A DNA stretch of 32,443 nt, taken from contig NZ_JAKEUQ010000016.1 of NCBI RefSeq assembly GCF_022397955.1, positions 71,874-104,316 of the forward strand, read 5' to 3'. Below the pieces are notes generated by a model that saw only the letters and a list, made by a program, of their open reading frames with translations, had not been told where the DNA came from and made no database searches. Source of the stretch: Vibrio sp. Isolate32 (GTDB taxonomy: Bacteria > Pseudomonadota > Gammaproteobacteria > Enterobacterales > Vibrionaceae). Made by a program: the position numbers and the translations under genes. Numbering within the stretch: position 1 is the stretch's first letter; each line of letters opens with the position of its first letter. Below, in pieces: positions 1-10,614 of the stretch.

Positions 1-708
1 GCTGAAACACGTATCGCTCTTCACTACGACCATGTTGTTTCTCTTTGACCTCGGTGACTATTTTCTCTTTACCAGCATCAAAAACTGCTTTGAACTGCGC
101 CACAACAGCCGCTCTAAGCTTAGGCTGATTATTCTTAACCTGAACAACAACATGCGCTTGTTTTTCTTTGATTTTTTCTAGTGTTTCACGCTGACAATGC
201 AGTGCATCAACTGTAACAACACTACCCTTTACATTTATAACATCAAGCAGTTGCCGTACAACGTTGATCTCGCCATTCTTGTTCTCAGTCGGATTTTGAC
301 TCAGTACAAGACCACGTTCAGTATCGTAGGCAGTGACCAATTGTAACGCTGTTTTTTTGTCATTTCGGTATGAGCCCCGAAGCACTTTTCCATCGAATGC
401 GATAATCGGCTTGTTTGACTCGTGCTTTGTTCGTTAATCCAGAGGGCTAATGCCTCTAGCAAAGATTCTGCAACAACTGAACGCAAAATACGGGCTATTG
501 TATGTCGACGTGGAATGCCATGTTCGAATGGTCTGTATTTCCTCAACCAATCTAGTTTATCTTTCCCAAACAATTCAATATCTTGCCATCCATCGCATCC
601 AGGTGCGATGGCGCTAATCACAAGGAACATAACGTCTATAAGGTCATGCTTCTGATTAATATCTGATCGAGTACCTCGGACGACTGATAGGTGTTCGATT
701 AAGTTCAA
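1..708 (-). pseudogene. ISAs1-family (H-repeat-like) transposase, frameshifted and partial
   Basis: Minus-strand translation from a TTG at 708 gives an N-terminus typical of ISAs1 transposases (MNLIEHLSVVRGTRSDINQK, then DWLRKYRPFEHGIPRRHTI). Near 410-425 the frame is lost. In the next frame the homology resumes as KPIIAFDGKVLRGSYRNDKK and runs to the window start through VTVDALHCQRETLEKIKEKQ. Both visible catalytic Asp contexts (AFDGK and VDALHCQ) lie on the second segment. The break looks like loss of one base between the SQT and KPII codons. No ATG replaces the TTG start before an in-frame stop upstream (742-744), so the start may also have decayed. The family catalyses cut-and-paste transposition, but this copy should not give full-length protein unless the frameshift is a sequencing error. 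Confidence 0.88.
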
Positions 709-757
709 AGCGAAAGTGGCTGTGTGATTATGGATTTGGCGCTATTAGATCATATTT

Positions 758-782
758 GTTAACAAAGTGCGATCCCGCCCTG
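758..782 (-). repeat. Terminal inverted repeat of the ISAs1-family element
   Basis: The sequence ends CCCGCCCTG on the plus strand (CAGGGCGGG inward), located 50-74 bp upstream of the transposase start. This is the expected position and start for an ISAs1-family end. The partner repeat is outside the window. Confidence 0.7.
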
Positions 783-910
783 TATCATACGCCGGTTTTA
801 TGTCGAGTAACAAATAATTAACTTTTGTTTTTCTATGCTTATATGGCGAGTAAATATTGGGTGGTAATAATGATATGCAGGGGAAATTATTTAATAAAGC
901 TTAGAGGCAA

Positions 911-944
911 AAATGTAAAAAGAAGGGAGCTAACCTCCACTCCC
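911..944 (-). terminator. Rho-independent terminator of the 966-3011 lipoprotein gene
   Basis: On the minus strand a GGGAG...CTCCC stem with a loop of about 10 nt is followed by TTCTTTTTAC. It lies just beyond the stop codon of the lipoprotein gene. The remaining bases between the IS end and this site (783-910) are AT-rich, and I see no gene there. Confidence 0.65.
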
Positions 945-965
945 CCCTTTCACTAACAAAAACTC

Positions 966-3011
<2,046 letters not shown>

Positions 3012-3065
3012 TTTTTCGACCGATTCACCTAGTTTATTGTTGCGTTGATAGTATTTTATTTTGCT

Positions 3066-3095
3066 ATTAAATCACTTAACGAAATAAAAGATCAA
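3066..3095 (-). promoter_or_regulatory. Predicted sigma70 promoter for the 966-3011 lipoprotein gene
   Basis: On the minus strand TTGATC (3090-3095) and TTTAAT (3066-3071) are separated by 18 bp, about 55 bp upstream of the ATG at 3011. The region is AT-rich, so this is a moderate prediction. Confidence 0.4.
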
Positions 3096-3097
3096 AT

Positions 3098-3116
3098 GAT
3101 ATTGATAACTACTATC
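3098..3116. promoter_or_regulatory. Fur-box-like operator between divergent lipoprotein genes
   Basis: The 19-mer GATATTGATAACTACTATC matches the classical Fur consensus GATAATGATAATCATTATC at 15 of 19 positions. It lies within a wider inverted repeat (AAATGATA ... TATCATTT). It overlaps the predicted plus-strand -35 and lies just upstream of the minus-strand -35, so it could repress both genes when iron is plentiful. AT-rich background lowers confidence. Confidence 0.45.
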
Positions 3117-3130
3117 ATTTAAATTAATAT
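3102..3130 (+). promoter_or_regulatory. Predicted sigma70 promoter for the 3176 lipoprotein gene
   Basis: TTGATA (3102-3107) and TAATAT (3125-3130) are spaced by 17 bp. Transcription would begin near 3137, leaving a leader of about 40 nt before the GTG at 3176. This also argues against the upstream in-frame TTG at 3143. Confidence 0.45.
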
Positions 3131-3175
3131 TCTCAGCCTTTCTTGCGGGTAATTTATAAATCTTTTGGAGTTCAA

Positions 3176-6100
3176 GTGGTAAGGAATCCATACAAATTAG
3201 CGGGTGTTTCACTCGTCTCTACAATGCTTGTTGCTTGTGGTGGTGCAGAGTCAGATCCCAAGCTTAGCCAGTCACAAACTCAGCCAAAATCCTCGAACAT
3301 TTCAGGCATAGCGTTAGATGGTTATTTGCACAAAGCCAAGGTCTGTTTAGACAAAAACAGCAATGCGATGTGTGATTCTGCCGATGGAGAAATTGCGACG
3401 ACGGACGCCAAAGGACAATTCCAACTCAATGTCGACGATGATGTGGCTCAATACAAAGTGCTGGTTGAGGCCGTAGCAGGCATCACCGTAGATATGGACT
3501 CCCCCAACCAAGCAATTGAGTCTGGGTTTACCTTAGAAGTACCAAGTAACAACTCGGACGTAGTGAGCCCGGTTACCTCACTGATTGCCAGTGTGTCAAA
3601 GACCAGCGGTATCAGCTTCGATGATGCGACTGAGCTTGTTGCTAACGACCTAGGGATCGACAAAAGCCTAGCATTAGGTGATTACTCTGCATCAAATTCA
3701 GCGAAAAGTCGTGAAGTGCACATGTTTGCGCGTGGTGTGACTCGCGTACTGCAAGAAGCTCAAAAGGCTTCGGTAGACGCAGGTGTCGACCAAGTTAACG
3801 CCCGTAAAGGTGCAATGTACAAACTTGCTGATCTTGATTTGGTCGAGTTCAAAGCCAAAACGGATCGACTTTCACACGGTGCGTCTGGGACAGAGGGTGC
3901 TCTGGAGCAACTAGGCAAGGAGTACCGAGAGCAGCTCAAAGTCTCGCAAAAAGATATCGACGGTAGTGAAATCGTGGTTAAGCCACCAGCGCCCAAGCAC
4001 GGTAAAGTCAATGATGCATCAGACACTTTCAACTGGCAGTTTGTGCGTGGATTCAACCAAAACACAGATTACGAATATTCCTTAGATTCGGGTAGCACCT
4101 GGTCTACTGTGATTCGCAAACCAATTGTGGTTGGAAAACAGGCATTCGATAAAGGCGCTATTCAGGTACGAGTCGCAGCCTCTAGTGCTCGTAATACTCC
4201 AGCAGGTAAACCGCTTCTTTCAAGCAAAGCATTTACGCTTACGACAGTCCCGGCAGCACCCGCTTGGGTTACAGTGGACAACGCAAGCAACGAATTTGAT
4301 TGGGCGCTGGTCGATTCTTTCAATGAATTCTCTCTTTACGAGTACTCTCTAGATAACGGGGCTAACTGGGTAAAAGCAACCGAAAAACCTCAACGCATTC
4401 AAGACTTAGATATTCCAGTTGGGCATCTAAAAGTACGTATTGCGAAAGACGACTCCCTAGGTCACCCGACCGGCTTAAGTGCTATTTCAGACAAACCGAT
4501 GACAGTAACCCCAGCGCAACCAGTAAAACCTGTGCTGGATTTTGCAAACGACAGCACTAATCAGATCAACTGGCTTTGGGTCTCTGGATATGATGCGCCA
4601 TCTTTCTACGAGATTAATCTAGGTAACGGTTGGAATACTGTCACTGAACTTCCCTATGTGGTTGGCAACGTTTCACTTCCGGCTAACAGCATCTCTATCC
4701 GTGTAAAATCAAATTTGCAAGATGCTCGCCCTGCAGGCAATCCACTAGTGATTGGTACGGCTTTCACTCGCTCAGAAAACCAGCCTGTTGCACCAACCCT
4801 GCCGATTATTGATGATGCTGAAAACACGTTTGCGTGGACAGAAGTTACAGAGTTTGCAGGCAATGACTTCTACGAATACTCACTAGACAGAGGTCTTACA
4901 TTTAGCTCGGTAACTAACAACCCACAAGCAATCCCAGATGAGACGTTTGCTAAGGGACAAGTCTGCGTGAGAGTGAAAGCAGGAACCGATCCTCAACATG
5001 ATCCTGGTGAAACGCTGTGCTCAGATAAGCCATATTCGGTGACACCTGACAAGCCATCGGCACCAACATCTCCAATCACTCACGATGGGTTAGATACATT
5101 TGATTGGACATTCGTAACAGGCTTCTCAGATGCTGCGGATTACGAGATCAATGTGCTCAACACTGGTTGGATAGCTGTTACTCAGAAACCTTATCAGTTA
5201 AACGATCAAGCTTACGCTATCGACTCAATTCAAGTGCGAGTCAAACGAGACCCAATTACCGGTCGTCCTAGTGGATCAGAGCTGACAAATAATACTGCGT
5301 TTACCGTTCGTCCATCTGCACCCAATGCTCCGACAGGCCTAGTGGTGAACGATACGGACAACACGCTAGATTGGACATACTTTGGCAAATTCACACAACC
5401 AGAGCATTTCGAAATCACGCTCGACTCAGGTTCTACTTGGACTAAAGTCACCGCAAAACCGGTTGTGATCGGTAACCTCGACAAGAGTATCGGTGAGGTT
5501 CAATTACGCGTCGCTCAAAATCCGACGAATGGCATGCCTCATGGCGTAGCAGCATTAACCACACAAGCCTTCACCAAAGTGTTTGAGATTCCAGCACCAA
5601 CCTCGCCTGAAATCACTAACACTTTCACTGGCTCAAACCCAATCAAGACCAATGGTTTTGAGTGGGACTATCTAACGGCTAACGTTGATGGCCAATCTGT
5701 TCGCTTTGATGAAGCTGAACACTATGAGTTCACCAACGACAAAGGCCTGACTTGGCACCCTGCTGTTTCGAACCCACAGTTCATTGGCCCTGAAGCATAT
5801 GACAATGCTAATGTCGGTATCCGACTAAAAGCACATGCGAAAGAAGGTGTCGCAAACTCAGCCAGCGACACGCTTTGGGCAACAGCAGCAAGCAGTCGCT
5901 TTATCGGCCTAAAATTCGTACCGATGAAAACCCGCTCGCAAGCCGCTGATTTTAGTTACAACGGTTCATGGAATACGTACTCGCTCAATTGTATTGCTGA
6001 ATACAACGATAAAGGACAAGGGGAGCCGACGTTTTGGGCGGAGCGATTCTCTTCAGAAACCGATACCGTCTTCGATAAAGTCGCTCGACTCATTGCTTGT

Positions 6101-8056
6101 GATATCACTGGTTGGACACTTCCAGACACCAATGAAGTGATCACGTTGTCGCAGAGAGATCCTGCAACACTCCCTTCAAATCTAAGAAGTGGTTACTTGG
6201 TATCGAATCAGTCAGTGAATGTATTAGCGGATAAAAGTGGCGTCGCTGTCACTATCAACAAAGGCCAAGAATCTGTTGAGCAATATTATTCAAAATACGC
6301 ATACGCTAAATGGCAATTGCCATCAGGTACAAAGTTACTCACTGGTATAAATAGCGCGACGACTGAAATAACCACCTTTCTGAGTACACAAGATACGAAG
6401 ATTAGCGCTACAGAGCTTTATTTAGAAACCTGGCTAACCGCCAACCAATCTAAGAGCAAAGGTTACGCTGCATTAGAAACGGAAGCTCAGGCTAAAGTAG
6501 TAGAACTGCAGGCTTTAACCCAACCATGGGCAGATGATCTTAAGAGTACGAAGCTAAAGCTAAAAGCTCTTGAATTTCAGGCGTCTGTTGCTCAAAGCCG
6601 AACTGATGCTGAGAGCCTTGAATTCATTAACAAGGTCAAAGCGTATAAGGAACAAGTCGCTAAATTAGAACAAAACACCGTTGCACTGAGCGCATTAGTC
6701 TCTGGTTCTGAGTTTGCTCAAAAATTGGCGTTCATGCAGCAAAAGTCCGTAACTCTATCAAGCTCAACCAACGCACTAAGCTCTGCGTCACTGGCTAAGG
6801 ATATTCACCAAGCAAGTTTAGACCTATACAAGGCTATCTCAGACTTAGAGTATCAATATGGCATGGTTAATTCGCTCGTAAGCGAGCTGAATACATCAAC
6901 ACAAACGCTAGGCTCGGAATTTGCCACCCTAAGTACATTGTTCCAGAAGTTTGTCACTGAGATGAACACAACGGCCACAATCCACAACTTAGTACAATCA
7001 AAAGTGCTAGCAAAAGATGGACTGAAACTGGCAAAAGACAATGGCTTTAGCGTTTCTCAAACAGACGCAATGGTCAGCAACCGCTTCGCTAAATTGGACG
7101 AGTTAGGTAACTACCTACCAAAAGACACCACCTACCAACAAGGCTGGCGTTGTGTCGAGGACACTAACACCACAGGCAAACGCCGAGTTTGGACACTGCT
7201 CAAAGACGGCCGACCAAAAGGTGCTGACGATCTTGCTTATGACGCTTCGGCATCTGGTGTCGCGAGTGTCTTAGGCAGTAACGGCCTGCTAGAAAGCACT
7301 AATGATGCGAACTTATGTGGCTTCAATGATTGGAAAGTACCAGCGCTGTCTCAGCTACTTTCACTACAAACTAAAGCAATATCTAGCTCAAACTCGACCA
7401 TAACAATCGATACAGATGCGTTCCCTCATCACCGAGGGCTGGATCCGGAATACGACAAATATAGCTCTTATGGCGGCGTGATCTTTTATTACTGGTCGAA
7501 TCAAGCAAAGGACGCCAAACAATACATCACAAACTACAGCTCTGAACGCAGCTACCAAGATGTCCGTCGTTCGGCAGTCGGTGGTACTGAAGATGCCGTC
7601 ATCTTAGGGCGTCTGGTTAGAGAAAAAGCGACAACATACCAGTACCTAGATATGCATGGGAACGTAGTAGCCGATCGCCAAAATGCGATTTGCGCGCAAG
7701 ACACTGACAGCAAGCTCGTTTGGCAACTGTTTACCAACGGAGACAGCAGTCGTTTCAAGAAATACGTAGAGGTAACACCTTTAATTTCAACACGAAATAC
7801 ACAAAAGGTGTGTGGCAAAGCGAACTGGCGCTATCCATCGAAAGCAGAGCTGTATGGATTACTTCCTATCAATGCGGATGTCTTCAAGTTTAACGAAGTA
7901 ACTGGTGGAGGTTATTCCAACCATAGTTCCTATATCACCAGCGATCCCGCTCCTTATGGTCGTGTCCTCGGATTGAACATGACAACCATGGATGAAAACC
8001 AAGTTGGCACTCAAAGTTACGACGGCCGTTACCTATACCGACTCGTTGCCCAATAG
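3176..8056 (+). CDS. Giant repeat-containing surface lipoprotein with DUF1566 modules
   Basis: The product is 1626 aa if it starts at the GTG at 3176, chosen because GGAG (3167-3170) sits 5 nt upstream and the signal peptide then begins with a short basic N-terminus ending in the lipobox MLVAC (Cys21). An in-frame TTG at 3143 has no such support. Domains in order: an N-terminal region (DGYLHKAKVCLDKNSNAMCD) like those of Vibrio surface lipoproteins; about seven ~90-aa repeats (residues ~275-910) with a core of FDW-x-V-x-x-F...YEYSLD-x-G-x-W...KP; a first DUF1566-like segment; a long coiled-coil stretch (~1080-1290); and two C-terminal DUF1566 modules with the hallmarks CGFNDWKVPALSQLLSL and CGKANWRYPSKAELYGL. 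DUF1566 domains occur in bacterial surface and pilus-tip proteins. Its position immediately before the tad operon suggests an adhesive or pilus-associated surface role, which is inference. Confidence 0.85.
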   Translation: MVRNPYKLAGVSLVSTMLVACGGAESDPKLSQSQTQPKSSNISGIALDGYLHKAKVCLDKNSNAMCDSADGEIATTDAKGQFQLNVDDDVAQYKVLVEAVAGITVDMDSPNQAIESGFTLEVPSNNSDVVSPVTSLIASVSKTSGISFDDATELVANDLGIDKSLALGDYSASNSAKSREVHMFARGVTRVLQEAQKASVDAGVDQVNARKGAMYKLADLDLVEFKAKTDRLSHGASGTEGALEQLGKEYREQLKVSQKDIDGSEIVVKPPAPKHGKVNDASDTFNWQFVRGFNQNTDYEYSLDSGSTWSTVIRKPIVVGKQAFDKGAIQVRVAASSARNTPAGKPLLSSKAFTLTTVPAAPAWVTVDNASNEFDWALVDSFNEFSLYEYSLDNGANWVKATEKPQRIQDLDIPVGHLKVRIAKDDSLGHPTGLSAISDKPMTVTPAQPVKPVLDFANDSTNQINWLWVSGYDAPSFYEINLGNGWNTVTELPYVVGNVSLPANSISIRVKSNLQDARPAGNPLVIGTAFTRSENQPVAPTLPIIDDAENTFAWTEVTEFAGNDFYEYSLDRGLTFSSVTNNPQAIPDETFAKGQVCVRVKAGTDPQHDPGETLCSDKPYSVTPDKPSAPTSPITHDGLDTFDWTFVTGFSDAADYEINVLNTGWIAVTQKPYQLNDQAYAIDSIQVRVKRDPITGRPSGSELTNNTAFTVRPSAPNAPTGLVVNDTDNTLDWTYFGKFTQPEHFEITLDSGSTWTKVTAKPVVIGNLDKSIGEVQLRVAQNPTNGMPHGVAALTTQAFTKVFEIPAPTSPEITNTFTGSNPIKTNGFEWDYLTANVDGQSVRFDEAEHYEFTNDKGLTWHPAVSNPQFIGPEAYDNANVGIRLKAHAKEGVANSASDTLWATAASSRFIGLKFVPMKTRSQAADFSYNGSWNTYSLNCIAEYNDKGQGEPTFWAERFSSETDTVFDKVARLIACDITGWTLPDTNEVITLSQRDPATLPSNLRSGYLVSNQSVNVLADKSGVAVTINKGQESVEQYYSKYAYAKWQLPSGTKLLTGINSATTEITTFLSTQDTKISATELYLETWLTANQSKSKGYAALETEAQAKVVELQALTQPWADDLKSTKLKLKALEFQASVAQSRTDAESLEFINKVKAYKEQVAKLEQNTVALSALVSGSEFAQKLAFMQQKSVTLSSSTNALSSASLAKDIHQASLDLYKAISDLEYQYGMVNSLVSELNTSTQTLGSEFATLSTLFQKFVTEMNTTATIHNLVQSKVLAKDGLKLAKDNGFSVSQTDAMVSNRFAKLDELGNYLPKDTTYQQGWRCVEDTNTTGKRRVWTLLKDGRPKGADDLAYDASASGVASVLGSNGLLESTNDANLCGFNDWKVPALSQLLSLQTKAISSSNSTITIDTDAFPHHRGLDPEYDKYSSYGGVIFYYWSNQAKDAKQYITNYSSERSYQDVRRSAVGGTEDAVILGRLVREKATTYQYLDMHGNVVADRQNAICAQDTDSKLVWQLFTNGDSSRFKKYVEVTPLISTRNTQKVCGKANWRYPSKAELYGLLPINADVFKFNEVTGGGYSNHSSYITSDPAPYGRVLGLNMTTMDENQVGTQSYDGRYLYRLVAQ
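3975..5900 (+). repeat. Seven tandem ~270-bp coding repeats (~90-aa modules)
   Basis: Within the giant lipoprotein, modules recur with a shared framework. Each begins P-x-x-P, then has a DDA/DNA...F-D-W segment, a Y-E-Y-S-L-D-x-G-x-x-W motif, a KP turn and an x-V-R-V-K strand. The copies are well diverged at sequence level (no long identical runs noticed). The layout resembles Ig-like/FN3-type stalk modules, although I cannot name the fold. The seventh copy is longer and more divergent. Confidence 0.75.
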
Positions 8057-8084
8057 GCACTCAAAATCTCTTATTAATTACTAC

Positions 8085-8109
8085 AACAGCCTCTGCTGAG
8101 GCTGTTTTC
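8085..8109 (+). terminator. Intrinsic terminator between the giant lipoprotein gene and flp
   Basis: AACAGCCTC and GAGGCTGTT form a perfect 9-bp stem around a TGCT loop, followed by TTCA. It lies 28 bp after the lipoprotein stop and only 16 bp before the flp start. The U-tract is short, so read-through or an attenuator role is possible. Confidence 0.7.
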
Positions 8110-8125
8110 ATCTAGGAAACAAGAA

Positions 8126-8308
8126 ATGTTGAACAAGAAAAAGCAACGCGGTGCAGCCGCAATCGAATACGCCATTCTCGCAGCAGCAATGGCAGTCGTA
8201 CTACTCAATTTTGTTGGCGGTGAGAACGGTGAGCTAACTACAGCTATCAGTGACGCCTACGGTACTGTAGTCGACCAACTAAAAAACGCACAACAAGCCT
8301 CAGAGTAA
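8126..8308 (+). CDS. flp: Flp family type IVb major pilin
   Basis: The 60-aa prepilin has a short basic leader (MLNKKKQRG) and the Flp processing motif G^AAAIEY. Predicted cleavage falls after Gly9, with Glu at +5 and Tyr at +6 of the mature protein, then a hydrophobic helix (AILAAAMAVVLLNFVG). Mature pilin is about 51 residues, normal for Flp. It polymerises into the bundled adhesive Flp pilus assembled by the downstream Tad machinery. An AGGAAA sequence precedes the ATG. It heads the operon, as usual for tad loci. The prepilin peptidase that would cut it (TadV/CpaA) is not encoded in this window, so a chromosomal peptidase elsewhere (PilD or another TadV) is implied. Confidence 0.93.
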   Translation: MLNKKKQRGAAAIEYAILAAAMAVVLLNFVGGENGELTTAISDAYGTVVDQLKNAQQASE

Positions 8309-8338
8309 GCCCGTTTATTGCAAATTAAAGGAATAGTT

Positions 8339-9220
8339 ATGACTGCCAAGCGACTCATGTTGCTGTCGTTATTTTGCTCGGTGCTCGGAATATCCGTTTT
8401 GCTGTTGAGCCAAACCAATAGCGAGTCTGCGACCACCTCTTCTAAACAAGCCGTTAAGCAAACGGTCAAAGTGCTGGTTCCAACTCGCACGATAGAGATA
8501 GGTCAAGCCTACACTCCAAACTCGTTCCGATGGAAAGAAGTTCCACAACAAGAGTTGGAGAACTACATCGACCATGTGACACCGGAAGATATTTCTGCTG
8601 ATCACTCTATGTCGGGGCTTGCGCGTACCAAGCTTGTCAAAGACTCGATATTGTCGAGAGCGGATATTACCGAGCCAGAAGGCGGTTATTCGCTTTCATT
8701 AAAGCTACAACCCGGTTATCGCGCTATCTCAGTGCCTGTTGATCAGGTGACATCAAATTCGGGATTTATTGAACCGGGCGACCACGTGGATATTCTCCTA
8801 CTCGGTTCACAAGATGGTGAACTGCTTCGTTATGGCAATTCGTCGCAGGGTTTGTATGTCACAACGATCGCTCATGATGTGAGAGTCTTGGCATTTAATG
8901 ACAAACAAACGGCTGAGTCTTATCAAAAGGCCCGCGAATCTAATCATTATGAAAATGGTATCCCTGACGACAGCAGTGTCTCTTTAGAGGTAACCCCGGA
9001 ACAAGCAAACCAAGTTGTTTTGGCTAAGCAATTAGGCAAGTTAACACTTGTCTTACGCGGACAAAACGAAGACCCAAATCAAACTCAGCACGCAAATTCA
9101 GCGACGCTGAAAGCCATCTCGCCAGACACAACTCAGGTACTGCCTGACGTCGGTTTGGTGGAGTTTAGAGCCGACAACAAAACGATCAACAATAAAACCG
9201 GAGCTGATAACAATGGCTAG
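8339..9220 (+). CDS. cpaB: Flp pilus assembly protein CpaB/RcpC
   Basis: The 293-aa product starts at the ATG at 8339, which has AAAGGA just upstream; an in-frame TTG at 8318 is less likely. It has one N-terminal membrane anchor or signal (LMLLSLFCSVLGISVLLLS), a SAF-like domain around residues 45-125 (VLVPTRTIEIGQAYT...ILSRADI), and the CpaB core GYRAISVPVDQV...GFIEPGDHVDILL. CpaB/RcpC proteins act in the periplasm with the secretin; the SAF domain may bind peptidoglycan or other glycans. The gene lies 30 bp after flp and overlaps rcpA by 8 bp, where tadV often intervenes in other loci. Confidence 0.9.
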   Translation: MTAKRLMLLSLFCSVLGISVLLLSQTNSESATTSSKQAVKQTVKVLVPTRTIEIGQAYTPNSFRWKEVPQQELENYIDHVTPEDISADHSMSGLARTKLVKDSILSRADITEPEGGYSLSLKLQPGYRAISVPVDQVTSNSGFIEPGDHVDILLLGSQDGELLRYGNSSQGLYVTTIAHDVRVLAFNDKQTAESYQKARESNHYENGIPDDSSVSLEVTPEQANQVVLAKQLGKLTLVLRGQNEDPNQTQHANSATLKAISPDTTQVLPDVGLVEFRADNKTINNKTGADNNG

Positions 9221-10607
9221 TACCTGTCGTTGGTGGGGGATTCTCCTACTATCAAGCCTGTGCCTCTCTTTCGCATCAGCAGCATCTGCGCTTGATGTGA
9301 CAATCAATGAGGCCAAAATGATTCGCTTACCAGAAAAAGCGAAATCGATTTTCATCTCTAGCACCCATATTGCTGATTACCAGACCTTAACTAACACCAA
9401 GGTAATGGTATTTGGTAAGCGAGCTGGCAGTGCCACTATCACTGTTTTGAACGAGCAAGAACGCGTCATCTATACCAATAAGATTCGCGTGACTCACAAC
9501 AGCCGCGAGTTCAATGAACTGGTCAAAAACAAGTTCCCAGAAGCGTCCGTAAATGCGGAATCTCTGGGTGGAAAGCTATGGCTAAAAGGGCAAGTGCCTT
9601 CACCTATGATGGCGCATAATATCGTGTCCTTAGCGAAAGGCTACCTGTCTCCTATTGTTGACCAAACCCAGCAACAAGAAAGCTCAAACACTCAAAACAA
9701 TGCAGGTAGTAGCAATACGACGACGAAAGATCAGCCAATGCAATCCAATGAAGATGAGCTGATTAATCAATTGGTTGTGACCATGCCAAACCAGGTCAAC
9801 ATTCGAGTGAAAATCGCTGAAGTATCGAGAAATGTTTCTAACAAATTGGGGATCAAGTGGGGATCTATCGCAGGTGGTGTTGGACAGTTTTCATTCTCAA
9901 AACTGCCGAATGTCAGCAGTTGGACTAAACCAAGCATAACCGCACTGATTGATGCATTAGCGACAAACGGCATGATGTCTGTACTGGCTGAGCCTAACTT
10001 GACGGCGATGTCCGGCGAAGACGCTGAGTTTCTGGTGGGTGGCCGGGTTCCATTGCCTTTGATCACTGCTGATACGACTCAAATCGAGTACCAAGACTTC
10101 GGTGTAAAACTCAACTTTACGCCAACGGTGCTCAGTCAAAATCGCATCAGTTTAAAGGTGAATCCTGAGGTCAGTAACCTCTCCATCGAAAGCCAACAAG
10201 TGATACATGGGACTAACTTCCCCTCTTTTACTAGTCGTAGCGCTGCTACCACCATCGAATTGGCCAGCGGACAGAGCTTTGCCTTGGGCGGCTTATTGAA
10301 ATCAGAAGATATTGAACAACTGCAAAAAGTGCCGCTTATCGGTGAAGTACCTGTACTAGGAAGTCTGTTCCGTTCAACTGAATTCACTCGCCGAGAAACA
10401 GAGTTGATCATCATTGTCACGGCTTACCTAGTGAAGCCAACTCGTTCAGATTCGATGCAGCTACCAACCGACGGTCTCATTCCACTAAGCGATGTAGAAC
10501 GTCTTCTAGCATGGCCAAGAATTCAACGTAAAAGAACACACGACGAAGACACATACACCGACAACCACAAGCCTCGCTTGCTGGGTGACAACGGGTTCTA
10601 TTACTGA
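9213..10607 (+). CDS. rcpA: Flp pilus outer-membrane secretin RcpA/CpaC
   Basis: The 464-aa product has a cleavable signal peptide (SFASAASA^L), an N-terminal pilus-assembly domain (DVTINEAKMIRLPEKAKSIF) and a BON-like segment (SVNAESLGGKLWLKGQV). These are followed by the secretin domain with VLAEPNLTAMSGEDAEFLVG and the C-terminal signature VPLIGEVPVLGSLFRSTEF...TELIIIVTAYLVKP. It forms the multimeric outer-membrane channel for the pilus. A Ser/Asn/Gln-rich linker lies at ~151-175. GGAG precedes the ATG, and the start overlaps the end of cpaB. Confidence 0.93.
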   Translation: MASTCRWWGILLLSSLCLSFASAASALDVTINEAKMIRLPEKAKSIFISSTHIADYQTLTNTKVMVFGKRAGSATITVLNEQERVIYTNKIRVTHNSREFNELVKNKFPEASVNAESLGGKLWLKGQVPSPMMAHNIVSLAKGYLSPIVDQTQQQESSNTQNNAGSSNTTTKDQPMQSNEDELINQLVVTMPNQVNIRVKIAEVSRNVSNKLGIKWGSIAGGVGQFSFSKLPNVSSWTKPSITALIDALATNGMMSVLAEPNLTAMSGEDAEFLVGGRVPLPLITADTTQIEYQDFGVKLNFTPTVLSQNRISLKVNPEVSNLSIESQQVIHGTNFPSFTSRSAATTIELASGQSFALGGLLKSEDIEQLQKVPLIGEVPVLGSLFRSTEFTRRETELIIIVTAYLVKPTRSDSMQLPTDGLIPLSDVERLLAWPRIQRKRTHDEDTYTDNHKPRLLGDNGFYY

Positions 10608-10614
10608 GGACATC

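Larger units (their letters stand above)
1..782 (-). mobile_element. ISAs1-family insertion sequence, truncated by the window edge
   Basis: The block holds a decayed DDE transposase gene on the minus strand, followed on its 5' side by a terminal sequence at 758-782. Read inward on the minus strand, that end begins CAGGGCGGGATCGCACTTTG, which matches my recollection of ISAs1-family ends (they start CAGGGC). The opposite end lies outside the window, so the target-site duplication cannot be checked. The element sits downstream of the 966-3011 lipoprotein gene and does not interrupt it. The transposase is frameshifted, so the copy is probably not autonomous. Confidence 0.85.

Noticed and set aside
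3143..3175. Upstream TTG start for the giant lipoprotein
   Set aside because: It would put extra residues before the signal peptide, has no ribosome site and lies only about 6 nt after the predicted transcription start. The GTG at 3176 has GGAG in place.
8046..8077. Promoter for flp (TTGCCC ... TATTAA)
   Set aside because: The spacing is about 20 bp and both hexamers are poor. It would also put the strong terminator hairpin in its leader, so I do not annotate it.
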